Part shown: positions 46,512 through 55,653 of the stretch, one piece after another
Layout: every line of letters starts with the position of its first letter
Position numbering within the stretch: the first letter of the stretch is position 1
Source of the DNA: Bradyrhizobium sp. CB1650
GTDB lineage: Bacteria > Pseudomonadota > Alphaproteobacteria > Rhizobiales > Xanthobacteraceae
Length of the DNA: 64,000 nucleotides
Reading direction: 5' to 3'
Assembly (NCBI RefSeq): GCF_029761915.1
Contig: NZ_CP121695.1
Location: forward strand, 6,787,501-6,851,500
Position numbers and translations under genes: made by a program
The notes under the pieces: generated by a model
Databases searched by the model: none
Told to the model about the DNA's origin: nothing
The model's input: the letters and a program-made list of their open reading frames with translations, nothing else

Positions 46512-47015
46512 TCACTGCTCCGCGACGCGAACGAGATCCTGCTTTAAGAGATAGAGCGACACGGCGAGCAGCACGACGTCCTTCATCAAGAACGGCACAT
46601 TGCCGGTCATAGCCGGAAATCCGGCTACGGGATCCCAGCCGTCCGGCATGAAGGGAATGATCGTGACCGTCCCGATGAAGGTCGCGGTCGAACCAAGGGC
46701 GCCGAGGATGCCAAGCCGCTTGTCCCAGAAGCCTGCAAGCAGAAGTGCTCCAAAGGTCCATTCGGACACGCCGAGCAACCAGCTCGCACCCTGATGGCTG
46801 AACACGAGATACAACCACGAAATCAGCGGACCATTGCTGATGAACGGAACAAGCCGCTCCGCCTCGTACGCCCACCACTTCTGGTAACCGAAGAGGAAAA
46901 ATATGATTACCATCGAGGTGCGGATGATGTGATAATCGAGATCTGACGTGAGCAGGATCGATCTACCTAATTTTCCGACAAACGGATTGCGTGTAGTGTC
47001 CATAAGCGCGTTCAT
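46512..47015 (-). CDS. DUF417 (YkgB/RclC-like) inner-membrane protein (second copy)
   Basis: A 167-residue membrane protein paralogous to 29073-29573: TSMVIIFFLFGYQKWWAYEA, GASWLLGVSEWTFGALLLAG, LGILGALGSTATFIGTVTII and PFLMKDVVLLAVSLYLLKQD. The ATG at 47015 follows GAGGAGTACGCA, so the longer in-frame start at 47255 is rejected. A GTTGT element lies 110 bp upstream, paired with a divergent copy before the histidine kinase at 47414. The first DUF417 copy lacks such an element. Confidence 0.87.
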   Translation of the reverse strand: MNALMDTTRNPFVGKLGRSILLTSDLDYHIIRTSMVIIFFLFGYQKWWAYEAERLVPFISNGPLISWLYLVFSHQGASWLLGVSEWTFGALLLAGFWDKRLGILGALGSTATFIGTVTIIPFMPDGWDPVAGFPAMTGNVPFLMKDVVLLAVSLYLLKQDLVRVAEQ

Positions 47016-47124
47016 TGCGTACTCCTCTACGCGGCAACCGACCAGTACCGAAAGTCGATTGGGTGTGTGCTTGTGAGATACGTCGGAGAGCTTCACCCAA
47101 TCCTCGTCGCTGTACGAGTTCAAC

Positions 47125-47143
47125 GTTGTAAGAAAGTGTTGAT
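47125..47143 (-). promoter_or_regulatory. GTTGT-element copy c, upstream of the second DUF417 gene
   Basis: GTTGTAAGAAAGTGTTGAT, preceded by ACGAGTTCAAC. It is oriented to the leftward DUF417 gene and lies back to back with copy f, 167 bp away. Confidence 0.6.
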
Positions 47144-47310
47144 CGGCGGGAAGCCACGGCAGCGCGTAGTTCGAAATCGACTGTCTCGAACTGTTCGGTG
47201 ACCGACCTCGCGAGCCTTTGCCGTGCGGTGTCTGCTCTCGTGGTCTGCCGACCAATGCGGCGGTGCTTTCCCTCTATGCGTTGCGCTGCAAGAGGAATTC
47301 AGTAACGACG

Positions 47311-47329
47311 ATTAACATTATCTCACAAC
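47311..47329 (+). promoter_or_regulatory. GTTGT-element copy f, upstream of the intact small histidine kinase
   Basis: ATTAACATTATCTCACAAC (complement GTTGTGAGATAATGTTAAT), preceded by AACGACG as in copies d and e. It lies 85 bp before the ATG at 47414. Confidence 0.6.
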
Positions 47330-47413
47330 GCTCAGCTCGCTTCCCTTGGGCGATTGCTCGATGCTTGTCTCCAATCGCGAGCCAACAGTGCAATTTTACT
47401 TGAGGAGCGCACC

Positions 47414-48217
47414 ATGCGCGAAACAGTCGGACTGACCAAGATAAGGGACTCCCGCGAGATTTTTGATGCAGCGCGGATCACAAAGAGACCTATTACCTGG
47501 AGCATGACGGCGAAGGCGGATCCACAAACGCCCTTGGAGTTCGAGTCCGTGCTACTGGCGATAGCAGGACACGATCTCCGTCAGCCACTTCAAGTGATCC
47601 AAGGCGCTCACGATTTCCTCGGTCTCGGCCTTCGAACGGCGTCCGAATTGCGTCTGCTGCGGGCCGGCCAGAGTGCTATCGATCGGCTGAAGGACCAGCT
47701 TGATCAGTTACTCGCCGCTGTCCGCTTTCGCGAGCATGTGGAGGGAGTTAAGTTGACGCCGGTCCCGGTTGCCCCCCTGTTTCGACAAGCTCGTCACGAG
47801 CATGAGATTGCGGCCCTAAGCAAAGGCGTCAGTATTCGGACCGTCCAGACCACCGCCACGATCCATAGCAACGCGCTGCTTCTCAGTTCTGTCCTGCGCA
47901 ACTTGGTTGGAAACGCTATAAAATACACAGAACCTGGTGGACGCATTCTCCTGGGTTGCCGTCACGTCGGCGATAGCATTCGTATCGATGTCCATGATAC
48001 TGGAATCGGCATCACGGCAGACCAAATGCCTCGCATTTTTGAGGCATTCACTCGACTCGATCCGACGCGACGCGACGGTCTGGGGGTCGGCCTGTTCATC
48101 GTGCGCCAAGCCGTCGGCCTATTAGGGTATCGTGTCGATATCAACTCAGCACCATCACGAGGAACGCGATTTTCACTCTTCGCACCAAAAGTCGAGAAAG
48201 CAGCGCAACCCTATTAA
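47414..48217 (+). CDS. small cytoplasmic sensor histidine kinase
   Basis: A 267-residue protein with no membrane segment or recognisable sensor domain. The H box is LLAIAGHDLRQPLQVIQGAH (His53). The ATP-binding domain has VLRNLVGNAIKYTEPGGRIL, DVHDTGIGITADQM, IFEAFTRLDPTRR and LGVGLFIVRQAVGLLGYRV. The start at 47414 has GAGGAGCGCACC before ATG CGC, nearly identical to the leader of the truncated paralogue at 17624. No response-regulator gene is adjacent. It is divergent from a DUF417 gene, and each start has its own GTTGT element. The input is probably cytosolic, perhaps redox, but the sequence does not reveal it. Confidence 0.88.
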   Translation: MRETVGLTKIRDSREIFDAARITKRPITWSMTAKADPQTPLEFESVLLAIAGHDLRQPLQVIQGAHDFLGLGLRTASELRLLRAGQSAIDRLKDQLDQLLAAVRFREHVEGVKLTPVPVAPLFRQARHEHEIAALSKGVSIRTVQTTATIHSNALLLSSVLRNLVGNAIKYTEPGGRILLGCRHVGDSIRIDVHDTGIGITADQMPRIFEAFTRLDPTRRDGLGVGLFIVRQAVGLLGYRVDINSAPSRGTRFSLFAPKVEKAAQPY

Positions 48218-48242
48218 GCTTAGCAGTGTCCGGAGCGCAGTT

Positions 48243-48485
48243 ATGAAGTTTGTATTCGTGAATGACAGAGCGCCCCGTGCGCCGTCTACATGCGCGCATT
48301 GTTCCACCTCAATAGGAATAAGCTATCTCCGAGATCTGTCCTCTAAGAGACTGTACTGTGATCGAAAGTGCTATCTTAGCGCGGCCGTAACGTTTGCAGG
48401 GGCAGGCATTGATGCCTTGTCATTGCTCGGTCTCCAGTGGGCTGATGATTTTCAGCGTGCCCTTTTCGGTAGCTCGGACAATTAG
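48243..48485 (+). CDS. small cysteine-rich protein, putative zinc binding
   Basis: An 80-residue protein, MKFVFVNDRAPRAPSTCAHC, with CAHC near residue 17 and a second pair in RLYCDRKCYLSAAVTF. The CxxC...CxxxC spacing could form a small zinc site. The C-terminal half (GAGIDALSLLGLQWADDFQR) is mildly hydrophobic. It starts 25 bases after the kinase and is probably co-transcribed. Similar small proteins are common in Bradyrhizobium; no function is known to me. Confidence 0.65.
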   Translation: MKFVFVNDRAPRAPSTCAHCSTSIGISYLRDLSSKRLYCDRKCYLSAAVTFAGAGIDALSLLGLQWADDFQRALFGSSDN

Positions 48486-48597
48486 GAAGAGCTCATCCTC
48501 CCAAGCGGCTCAATCGGGCGGCGCTCCAGTGCCCGGACTGAACCTCCTCCGAATGAGTGGACACTTGTAGTAGGCTCGTTGAGCCTGAAGGTGTCGA

Positions 48598-48745
48598 ATG
48601 GAACGTCAACGTCGGTCGTTTACCGAGGAGTACAAGCGCCAGGCCGTCGAGTTGGTGGTGTCGGGACCTCGCTCGGTCACGTCGGCGGCCAAGGAACTCG
48701 GTGTGCGCGACTCGGTGCTGCGGCGCTGGGTCGACACTTCCGGAC
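48598..48745 (+). mobile_element. IS3-family orfA 5' fragment
   Basis: MERQRRSFTEEYKRQAVELV followed by VTSAAKELGVRDSVLRRWVD is the HTH part of an IS3-type OrfA. The frame is cut at about 48745 by an ISL3 end on the opposite strand. Confidence 0.7.
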
Positions 48746-48910
48746 GCCCGGACCGTGATAGTGGCCTTGTCACCCTCGTAGCACGCACTCTCTACAACAA
48801 ACCCACTCGGCACCAGACTGGAGCGATGGAGTGCTTGCTGCATGGCGCTGATTCTCCTCTAATCAAAACGCCAGACATCCTTCGAACTGCATCAAAAGTG
48901 AATCAGAGCC
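48745..48910 (-). mobile_element. ISL3-family left-end fragment (terminal repeat and transposase N-terminus)
   Basis: On the minus strand, GGCTCTGATTCACTTTTGAT at 48910-48891 is a terminal repeat resembling the one at 11575. It is followed by an ATG at 48843 and MQQALHRSSLVPSGFVVESA, CYEGDKATITVRA, the start of an ISL3 transposase. The rest of the element is gone. Confidence 0.6.
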
Positions 48911-48974
48911 CCGATTGGATGCGGATCACCCCGAATATGGGGTGCTTATTCCACGCCGAAACACAAACCCGGAC

Positions 48975-49760
48975 ATGAGCTTCCGCTTCATTGAGGACCA
49001 CCGCGACGCCTATCTGGTACGGCTGATGTGCGCCGTGCTCGAGGTCTCGCCGGCTGGCTATTACGCTTGGCGTGATCGCCCCGTGAGTGAAACTCCAATG
49101 CCACGCTCCTGGTGTGATCCGGCAAATCCATCAAGACAACAGCGGCCGCTACGGCAGTCCCCGCGTTCATGCCGCCTTGCGCAGGCAGGGCCGTGGCGCC
49201 AGCCATGGCCCGATCGAGCGGATGATGCGCCGGCACGGTATCCGCGCGATCATAGCGCCGCCGCGCCGTGTGCGCACCACCGACAGCCGTCACGATCTGC
49301 CAATCGCCCCGAACCTGATCGCGCGAGACTTCACAGCTCCAGCCCCGAACCGGGTCTGGCTCGCCGATATCACCTGCACCCCGACAGCGGCGGGGTGGCT
49401 GTATCTGGCCGCCGTCATGGATCCCTTCAGCCGAAAGATCGTCGGCTGGGCCATGCGGGATCATATGCAGGTCGAACTCGCATCCGCGGCGCTGATGATG
49501 GCCATCCAGCAGCAACGGCCGCAGGCCGGATTGATCCATCACTCCGATCGCGGTGTGCAGTATGCCTCACACGCCTGTCGCAACGCTCTCTCGGCCGCCG
49601 GCATTACCGCATCGATGAGCCGCAAGGCCGATCGCTACGACAATGCCCAGATGGAGAGCCCTTCCATACCTTGAAGACCGAGCAAGTTCATCATCGCCCA
49701 GCGCGATATCTTCGCCTTCATCGAGGGCTTCTACAACTGCGCATCAGAACACCCATCTGG
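48975..49760 (+). pseudogene. IS3-family orfB, frameshifted and truncated
   Basis: The N-terminal part MSFRFIEDHRDAYLVRLMCA, VLEVSPAGYYAWRDRP shifts frame near 49090. It continues as GVIRQIHQDNSGRYGSPRVH, PNRVWLADITCTPTAAGWLY, LIHHSDRGVQYASHACRNAL and SRKADRYDNAQMESP, so all three DDE residues are still visible. A further frame change follows (FHTLKTEQVHH, FAFIEGFYN) and the end is lost at the junction with the serine-recombinase element. Confidence 0.78.
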
Positions 49761-51838
49761 CTATGTTGTTGAAGAGAAGAGACTTTGCTGATTGGGATGC
49801 GATCCCGCGGGGTATTTTGGGTTCTGTCGCGCTCGTTCGGCGAGAGATTGAGCAGCAGTTGTTATCAGCCCGGTGCGGGCGAAGATCCAAGGACCATCCG
49901 GCAGAGGATGGATGGATTCGATCTCGCCGGCTTCAGCGGCCAGCCGGAGCGTCTTGGGCGCGATCTTCAGGAGCTTTGCGGCATTGCCAAGGTTAAGCCA
50001 TGGCTCGATCCCGTCCTCGGCGGGCTTGAACACCGGGATGTGGTAGTTCGAGCGCATTGATGTGACGCGCTCGCGGGTCCATCGATTGCCGTTACCGGTC
50101 TTGAGGCCGTTGCGATTGAGGAGGCCGGCAATCAGATCGTCGCTGGCGATCAGCACCAGTTGACGCACGGCCTGGACGATATCGGCAGAGGTGCTGTTGC
50201 GCTGTCCACGCCGGCGCTTCGGCAAGCGCAACTCGCTGTGGGCGCCCCCCACCCAATGGACGATGAGAACGATCTCCGAGGCCGCGTCGTCGATATCGGC
50301 CACGACCTCATGGATGAGGGTGCGCACAATGCGCTTCTTAAGGCGAGCATCCGTCGTCGGCGCATCCCAGACCGTTTTGAGGTTGGAGGCCAGAACGCCG
50401 AGCAAGGCTGGATCAGCAAGGGGTGCGGGCGTCGCCGCATCATGCATGGCGATCTTGGCCTCAACCTCCGTCGCGTGAGCGAGCGCCCTGTTCCAGCGGG
50501 CTTCCACGGCTCACTGGCCACCAGCCGGTTCGCGGGATCAGCCGCATCGTATTGCCGGAAAGCCCTGTCGGCGGCATAGCGCGCCGCTTCGAGGTCGCGA
50601 CTGAGAGCATCGCGGACCTGATCGCGCCGTTCCCTGGCTCCCTTGGCGGCAGCGGTTGCGGCGGCGACAGCGCCCGGACCCACGATGCCAAGCAGTGCTT
50701 CCTCGATGGCGTCATCGACGCGCAGTCCGCCGAAGGCGATGCAGTGAGGCCCGCCATTGTCCATCCAGGCGCGGCTGCAGCTGTAGCGCGGGATATGGTT
50801 TTCCATGCCGGAGTACCGGAGTGTGAGCTTGCGACCGCAGAGCTTGCAGCGGATCAGACCGGCCAGCAACGCGTCACCATGCTTGGGCGCGCCGTGATGC
50901 CGGCTGGTGGGAACATTGCTGCTGACCATGGTGCAGATCGCCTCGAACTTCTCCCAGCTCACATACCCTTCGTGAGTGTTGGGCTTCAGCGTCAGCCATT
51001 CGTTCCGCGCCTTGCGGCGGATCTTCACGCTCACGCCCGCGGTGCTGTATCCCGCCGCCACAGCTGTCTTACCATAGGCATAGGCGCCGCCGTAGACCGG
51101 GTTCTCAATGATCCGGTGGATGGCAGAGTAGTTTGGTCGCCGCCAGGCCGTGTCGCCGTTGGTCTGCTTCACCGGGAGATCGAGATTGTACTCGTGAAGC
51201 CAGCAGAGCGCCTGTCGCGCGCTGCCCAGTTCCTCGACCTTGTCGAACACCAACTTGATCGCTTCCTGGACACGCCGATCCGGGTCTTTCTCATAACGGT
51301 CGCCGGCCTTCACGAAGCCGACGGGCGCTGTCACAACCAACTCGCCCCGGCGCGCCTTCTCGTAGCGGGCCGAGAGCGAGCGCTGGCGCAACAGATCCAG
51401 CTCGTACTCGTTGAGGCTGCCCTTGAGCCCGAGCAGCAGGCGGTCGTTGCCGTGCCTTGGCGCATAGATGGTCTCTTGATCGACCAGAACGGTATCGACC
51501 ACGCGGCACATCTCGATGAGTTGCTGCCAATCCCGGCTGTTGCGGGCGAAGCGCGAGACCTCGCGGGCGCAAACCGCACCAACCTTGCCGAGGCAAACCT
51601 CTGCCACCATTCGCTCGAATCCGGCGCGTTGTATGCCGCCGGCGGCTGAACGACCGAGATCATCATCGATCACTTCAATCTCTGACCACCCGAGTGCCGT
51701 CAGCCGGTCTCGCATGGCGTATTGCAGCGCGCTGCTCTCGCGATTGTGCAACACCTGATGGGCCGAAGATTGTCGCACGTAAAGAATCGCCTTGCGCTCC
51801 AGATGATGAGGCCTGACCTTGTCAGAGATCATGATCAA
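49761..51838 (-). pseudogene. large serine recombinase with one frameshift
   Basis: The N-terminal catalytic domain starts [20 protein letters not shown] and has the active-site Ser in [20 protein letters not shown], then [21 protein letters not shown] recombinase domain ([39 protein letters not shown]) and a zinc ribbon ([20 protein letters not shown]) follow. Near 50495 the reading shifts by one base: one frame ends in Arg/Ser-rich nonsense, while the neighbouring frame continues with [20 protein letters not shown] and GLKTGNGNRWTRERVTSMRS to a stop at 49761. Such recombinases integrate or excise whole elements. A single-base fix would restore about 690 residues, so the inactivation is recent or a sequencing error. 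Confidence 0.82.
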
Positions 51839-52061
51839 CCTCCTTCGCGGGCGGCGTCGCTGTCATCGCAGCATGGTCGAGGATCAACTGCGTCATCAGG
51901 CTCGTGAGGGCCGCCCGGACTTCCGCCGGCAGCTCCGGCCATGCCGGCGCGCCGATCGCGCCGTTCGACAGGCCGCTCCCGAACAGATCCATCTGCTGCT
52001 GCGGCCGCGGTTGTCGATTGTGTCGGTATCCGATCCCTGGCACTGCCGTCTGCCGTGACAT
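51822..52061 (-). CDS. small accessory protein of the serine-recombinase element
   Basis: A 79-residue protein, [20 protein letters not shown], with an acidic helical C-terminal half ([20 protein letters not shown]). Its stop overlaps the recombinase start by 17 bases, so the two are coupled. Short proteins of this type precede recombinases in rhizobial elements; function is unknown. Confidence 0.6.
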   Translation of the reverse strand: MSRQTAVPGIGYRHNRQPRPQQQMDLFGSGLSNGAIGAPAWPELPAEVRAALTSLMTQLILDHAAMTATPPAKEVDHDL

Positions 52062-52500
52062 GAGTCTCTCCCCGATTCTGGTCGTGAGAGGCTCTGGATG
52101 CGTCAGAAAGCAGGGCAGCTGATGGCGTTCGATCCTTCAACGCCAGATCGAGAAGCGCAGAGAGCGCCGCAAGTGCGTCAATGCTGACAAACGGCTGAGC
52201 TGTCAAAGGCTCTGCGTCAGGGAATGCTGCCCGATCGAACATCCACGCTGGAACCTCCAACCATCGATCCGCTTGCGATCCATCAAGAGAGCAGCGGAAA
52301 GCGACATCATCAGCCTTCTCGACCCTTCCATGAACGCAAACTCGGCGACCAAACCAGGGATGATGTCGATAAAGAACCTCGCGAAGAACGGTCCTGTGGG
52401 CGTTCTTGAGCCTTGTTGTATAACCGAACAAGGCTCCATTCCGCCGTGGGTATATCGCCCCGATCGAGATGCAGCTAAAGGGCCGCTTAAACCCGTCCAC
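51835..52500 (-). CDS. DUF5372-like protein of the serine-recombinase element
   Basis: The recognisable part is [60 protein letters not shown] and [19 protein letters not shown], which resembles the DUF5372 proteins that precede recombinases in rhizobia. The open frame then runs on antiparallel in codon phase to the small protein at 51822-52061 as Arg/Ala-rich sequence, so the true C-terminus may be earlier. The N-terminal 35 residues before VLREVL may not be part of the protein. Confidence 0.5.
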   Translation of the reverse strand: MDGFKRPFSCISIGAIYPRRNGALFGYTTRLKNAHRTVLREVLYRHHPWFGRRVCVHGRVEKADDVAFRCSLDGSQADRWLEVPAWMFDRAAFPDAEPLTAQPFVSIDALAALSALLDLALKDRTPSAALLSDASRASHDQNRGETHVTADGSARDRIPTQSTTAAAAADGSVRERPVERRDRRAGMAGAAGGSPGGPHEPDDAVDPRPCCDDSDAAREGG

Positions 52501-52759
52501 TTTTTCGCGGGAAGATCAGACCTTACGCCAGCGACTGGAGGGGCACTTGGGACGTGTGGGTAACCGCAATCCCTACTATCGATCTAAGACTGCCTCATTC
52601 CGCGCAGCAATGCTCATATTGTTCCAACGCGCCTGCCGCGGCGGCGGTGGCATCACTCGTTCCGTAAATCTACCAGGACAGACGATTAACTACTTCACGC
52701 TCGCGCGGCCGCCGAACGTTTGGTTGCAGTCGGCATGGCGCCGCGGTGCGCCAGCGCAC

Positions 52760-53290
52760 TCATGGCGACCGTTTCTTCCCAACCGTTCGAATATACAAAT
52801 ACGAGGCCACCCATTTTCCGCCAACCCCAATCACGACTCCAACCACGGTATCAATCAGACGCAGGATTGGTTGCTGCCAGGCATCTGCAGGACTAATCGC
52901 AGCAACCACCATGACGACTACGGTGGTTATTCCCGTGGTGACAATATCATCTTGCCGCCCCAAGAGCATCATCGCCAATGTGCCAATCCCTATCAGCGCA
53001 GCTAGACCTGGTATGGTGAATGGGAAGACCCATAGATAGGGCAAGCAAAGAGCGAAGCTCACGCCCGTAGCTACCAGCCGGCTTGCTCCTGCTGACACAC
53101 TGCTGTCCTGGGATTCCCGAAACACAAAGAGGGTGGCCACCGCCGACCACATGCCTCCCAATAGATCAGACTCCTTGCCGACCATTGAGGCTAATGCGTA
53201 GGTCATAATCCAATAGGAAATCGCGCATACGATTCCGATATTCAGCGAATAGGCGAGCTTCCATGACGAGAGCCTCGACCGAACAATCAT
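52760..53290 (-). CDS. FUSC-like inner-membrane protein
   Basis: A 176-residue membrane protein with about five helices: AYSLNIGIVCAISYWIMTYA, SAVATLFVFRESQDSSVSAG, LVATGVSFALCLPYLWVFPF, GLAALIGIGTLAMMLLGRQD and LIDTVVGVVIGVGGKWVASY. The arrangement (a helix, WSAVATLFV, then a final DTVxGxxxG helix) is that of the FUSC/aromatic-acid-exporter membrane domain. It lacks the second half and cytoplasmic domain of AaeB, as is usual for the short forms. Function unknown. It is monocistronic. Confidence 0.78.
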   Translation of the reverse strand: MIVRSRLSSWKLAYSLNIGIVCAISYWIMTYALASMVGKESDLLGGMWSAVATLFVFRESQDSSVSAGASRLVATGVSFALCLPYLWVFPFTIPGLAALIGIGTLAMMLLGRQDDIVTTGITTVVVMVVAAISPADAWQQPILRLIDTVVGVVIGVGGKWVASYLYIRTVGKKRSP

Positions 53291-53458
53291 ACTGTCACCT
53301 CTTTCGGGCGCTGGAAGCCAAGTTATCCCAAAGCAACGACTTGTTTTCGTCCCGTCTACAGAAATTGCCGAGGATCAGCACCACAGATCTCCCAAGTCAC
53401 GGCAAACGCAATGTCCGGCACGCAACAACAAATCCGAGTTGGGGGTCCAAGCATCGGA

Positions 53459-54265
53459 TTAGAGAGCCTTGTGTTCGCGGGTAGCCGCTTCCAGCTCGGC
53501 CTTTATGGCAAAGAAACGCTCGTCAAGCGCAAGTGGATTCTCGCGATTGAGGCCGATCAACTTGGCCCTAGCGTCGCCGCCTCTCACGACCTCAAGGGAA
53601 TCGGCCTGTATTCCCTCCACGATCGCAGCCGCAACATCGATCGCGGACTCGCGTCCGAAACCGAGATCCTCACCCGCCCTAGAAGTTGCCATCATCGGAG
53701 TGTCAGTGGCGACCGGATAGACCGTCAGTACGTGCATGCCCTCGCCCTTAAGCTCACGGCGCAGCGCCTCTCCGAAGCGGGCGAGTCCGGCTTTCGTGGC
53801 TGCATAGGTCCCGTAGAAAGGTACACCGGTCAGCGCAGCCGCAGACGTCACGTTGACAATCAGCCCATGACCACACTTGCGCAAGTGTGGCAGTGCCTCT
53901 CGCGTCAACAGAATTGGCGCCAACAGATTGACTTCGACCATGGCCCGGATCTCGCTCTCCGCGATAGTCTCAAGCCGTCCGGCCCGCACCGCGCCAGCAT
54001 TGTTCACGAGGATATCCACGCCGTCGAATTTTGCTTCCGCACAAGCCAAAACCCTTTGTCGATCCGGCCCTCTGGTAATATCCGCTGCAACAGCCACGAT
54101 GTTGGCGCCGAGCATCTTGAGCTCTGCAACGGCCCGGTCCAGCTCCACTTTTCGCCGACCCACAATTGCCACCCGCGCCCCGCGTGCTAGCATTGCCCGC
54201 GCCAGCGCCAAGCCGATTCCGCTGGAGCCGCCCGTGACCACAACGCGCTTTCCCTTCAAATCCAT
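53459..54265 (-). CDS. short-chain dehydrogenase/reductase
   Basis: A 268-residue Rossmann enzyme with the classical SDR motifs: cofactor loop VVVTGGSSGIGLALARAMLA, then VAIVGRRKVELDRAVAEL (an Arg-Arg pair after beta2 suggests NADP), the structural VDILVNNAGAVRAGR, and the catalytic Ser and Tyr-x-x-x-Lys in NVTSAAALTGVPFYGTYAAT and KAGLARFGEALRRE. The substrate is unknown. It lies 132 bases downstream of the mini-regulator on the same strand. Confidence 0.9.
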   Translation of the reverse strand: MDLKGKRVVVTGGSSGIGLALARAMLARGARVAIVGRRKVELDRAVAELKMLGANIVAVAADITRGPDRQRVLACAEAKFDGVDILVNNAGAVRAGRLETIAESEIRAMVEVNLLAPILLTREALPHLRKCGHGLIVNVTSAAALTGVPFYGTYAATKAGLARFGEALRRELKGEGMHVLTVYPVATDTPMMATSRAGEDLGFGRESAIDVAAAIVEGIQADSLEVVRGGDARAKLIGLNRENPLALDERFFAIKAELEAATREHKAL

Positions 54266-54397
54266 TGCTTAATCCTTCCGCTCAAGGCGTTCTGCTGTTG
54301 CTTCGGCAATTGCAACAGGGCATGGGATCTACACTCGTTCCAGCAAGCACAGGCTCTTGATTGAACCGTTATGCCTTTATGGCTGACGGTCTTTCAG

Positions 54398-55393
54398 TTA
54401 GGCCAAAGACGCCAGAAACGCTCTCGCATCTCGAAGATCAGGCGTCTCAAACTCTTCCGTAAAGCGGTCAAAAATGGGTGCCAGGATGCTCCTTGCCTCT
54501 TCCGGCTGGCCTCCCTCGGAAAGCAACCGCGCAAGTGTTGTGGCCGCGCGCAGCTCGTAAGCAAGAGCAGATTGGTCTCGCGCAAACCTTAGTGACTGCC
54601 TAAGGCAATCCAGAGCCGCCGCAACGTCCTTTTGTGGCGCGGCCGCGAGCACCTCAGCTTTTAGGCGCAGCAGTTCGGCTACGTGAAAGGTCGCACCTAA
54701 GCTTGTCGCTTGGCCTATCGCTCCGTCAACGGTCAATAGCGCTTCGTCGAACTTGCCCGCTTTTAATAGCCCTTGCGTCAGAGCGCCCGCAAATACAGTC
54801 AAGAGAATATTGTGGTGTTCGGAATGCAGGGCTCCAAGCGCGCTTCGTACCAATTCGATACCAACGTCTGCTTGCCCACTTGCTGCTGCGATCCCATTTT
54901 TGAAACCGGCACCTGGGGCTTGACTGGCCCGCGGGGAAGCTTGCTTCAGAGAGGGACCCATCACAGCCGCCACGAAGCAATAGCCACGGCCCGCGACATT
55001 AGACACGTACCGAGCGCCGTCTACACCATCGCAGAGCACTTTACGAAGACTAGCGATATGCCCCCGAAGATTTGCTTCTTCCACAGTAACGTCTGGCCAA
55101 GCCCGCGCGATGAGATCCTTATGACTGATAACTTCGCCGGCGCGCTCCACCAAGACGGTCAGAAGATCGAACGCACGACCGCCAATGGGAAGTGTTTCCT
55201 CGCCCTTCTTTAATAACCGCTCAGCTACGGACAGTTTGAATGGGCCAAAGACAAACTCGTTGTTGACGCGGAAACCGTTGATCTCCGGAATGAGCTCAGA
55301 TGCGCGCTCTTCCATCGGCGAAGGCCTAGCCTCAAAGCTCTGGAATCCAACGGGCATACGTGTGCGACCTTTTGTGTCGAGGTCTATGAGCAT
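54398..55393 (-). CDS. mini winged-helix regulator: DNA-binding domain fused directly to the TPR end, ATPase core missing
   Basis: A 331-residue protein. The winged helix FGPFKLSVAERLLKKGEETL, ARAWPDVTVEEANLRGHIAS and NVAGRGYCFVAAV matches the N-terminus of the 24566-27484 regulator. After a 30-residue linker rich in Ala, Gly and Ser (SPRASQAPGAGFKNGIAAAS) it resumes with GIELVRSALGALHSEHHNIL, LTVFAGALTQGLLKAGKFDE and ELLRLKAEVLAAAPQKDVAA, colinear with the last 130 residues of that protein. About 630 residues, including Walker A and the NB-ARC core, are absent yet the frame is intact. It may be a fixed deletion product or a deliberate ATPase-free regulator. The exact start is uncertain (ATG at 55393 or 55316). 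Confidence 0.78.
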   Translation of the reverse strand: MLIDLDTKGRTRMPVGFQSFEARPSPMEERASELIPEINGFRVNNEFVFGPFKLSVAERLLKKGEETLPIGGRAFDLLTVLVERAGEVISHKDLIARAWPDVTVEEANLRGHIASLRKVLCDGVDGARYVSNVAGRGYCFVAAVMGPSLKQASPRASQAPGAGFKNGIAAASGQADVGIELVRSALGALHSEHHNILLTVFAGALTQGLLKAGKFDEALLTVDGAIGQATSLGATFHVAELLRLKAEVLAAAPQKDVAAALDCLRQSLRFARDQSALAYELRAATTLARLLSEGGQPEEARSILAPIFDRFTEEFETPDLRDARAFLASLA

Positions 55394-55653
55394 GGCATGC
55401 GTCCATCTTGGCTTAGCTTCGAACAGATCTGCAGCTTTCGATGGCGTCCGCTACAACATTCGGATCACAGAGAACATAGGGACTTCACCGCTGACCATCG
55501 CGCGGGCCGTTTGTCCAAGGGTTCTGACCATCGTATCTCGTACTCCACATCGGGGAGCTTGGAGCATAGCGATGTGTCGTTTGGTCGTCTTTATGGTTCC
55601 TGCGATCGTTTTCGCCAAAATGCCGTGTTTCGGTCGCGGGCCGCATGCGTCGA

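Noticed and set aside
50423..51649. 408-codon open frame on the plus strand
   Set aside because: Antisense to the serine recombinase; no domain or ribosome site.
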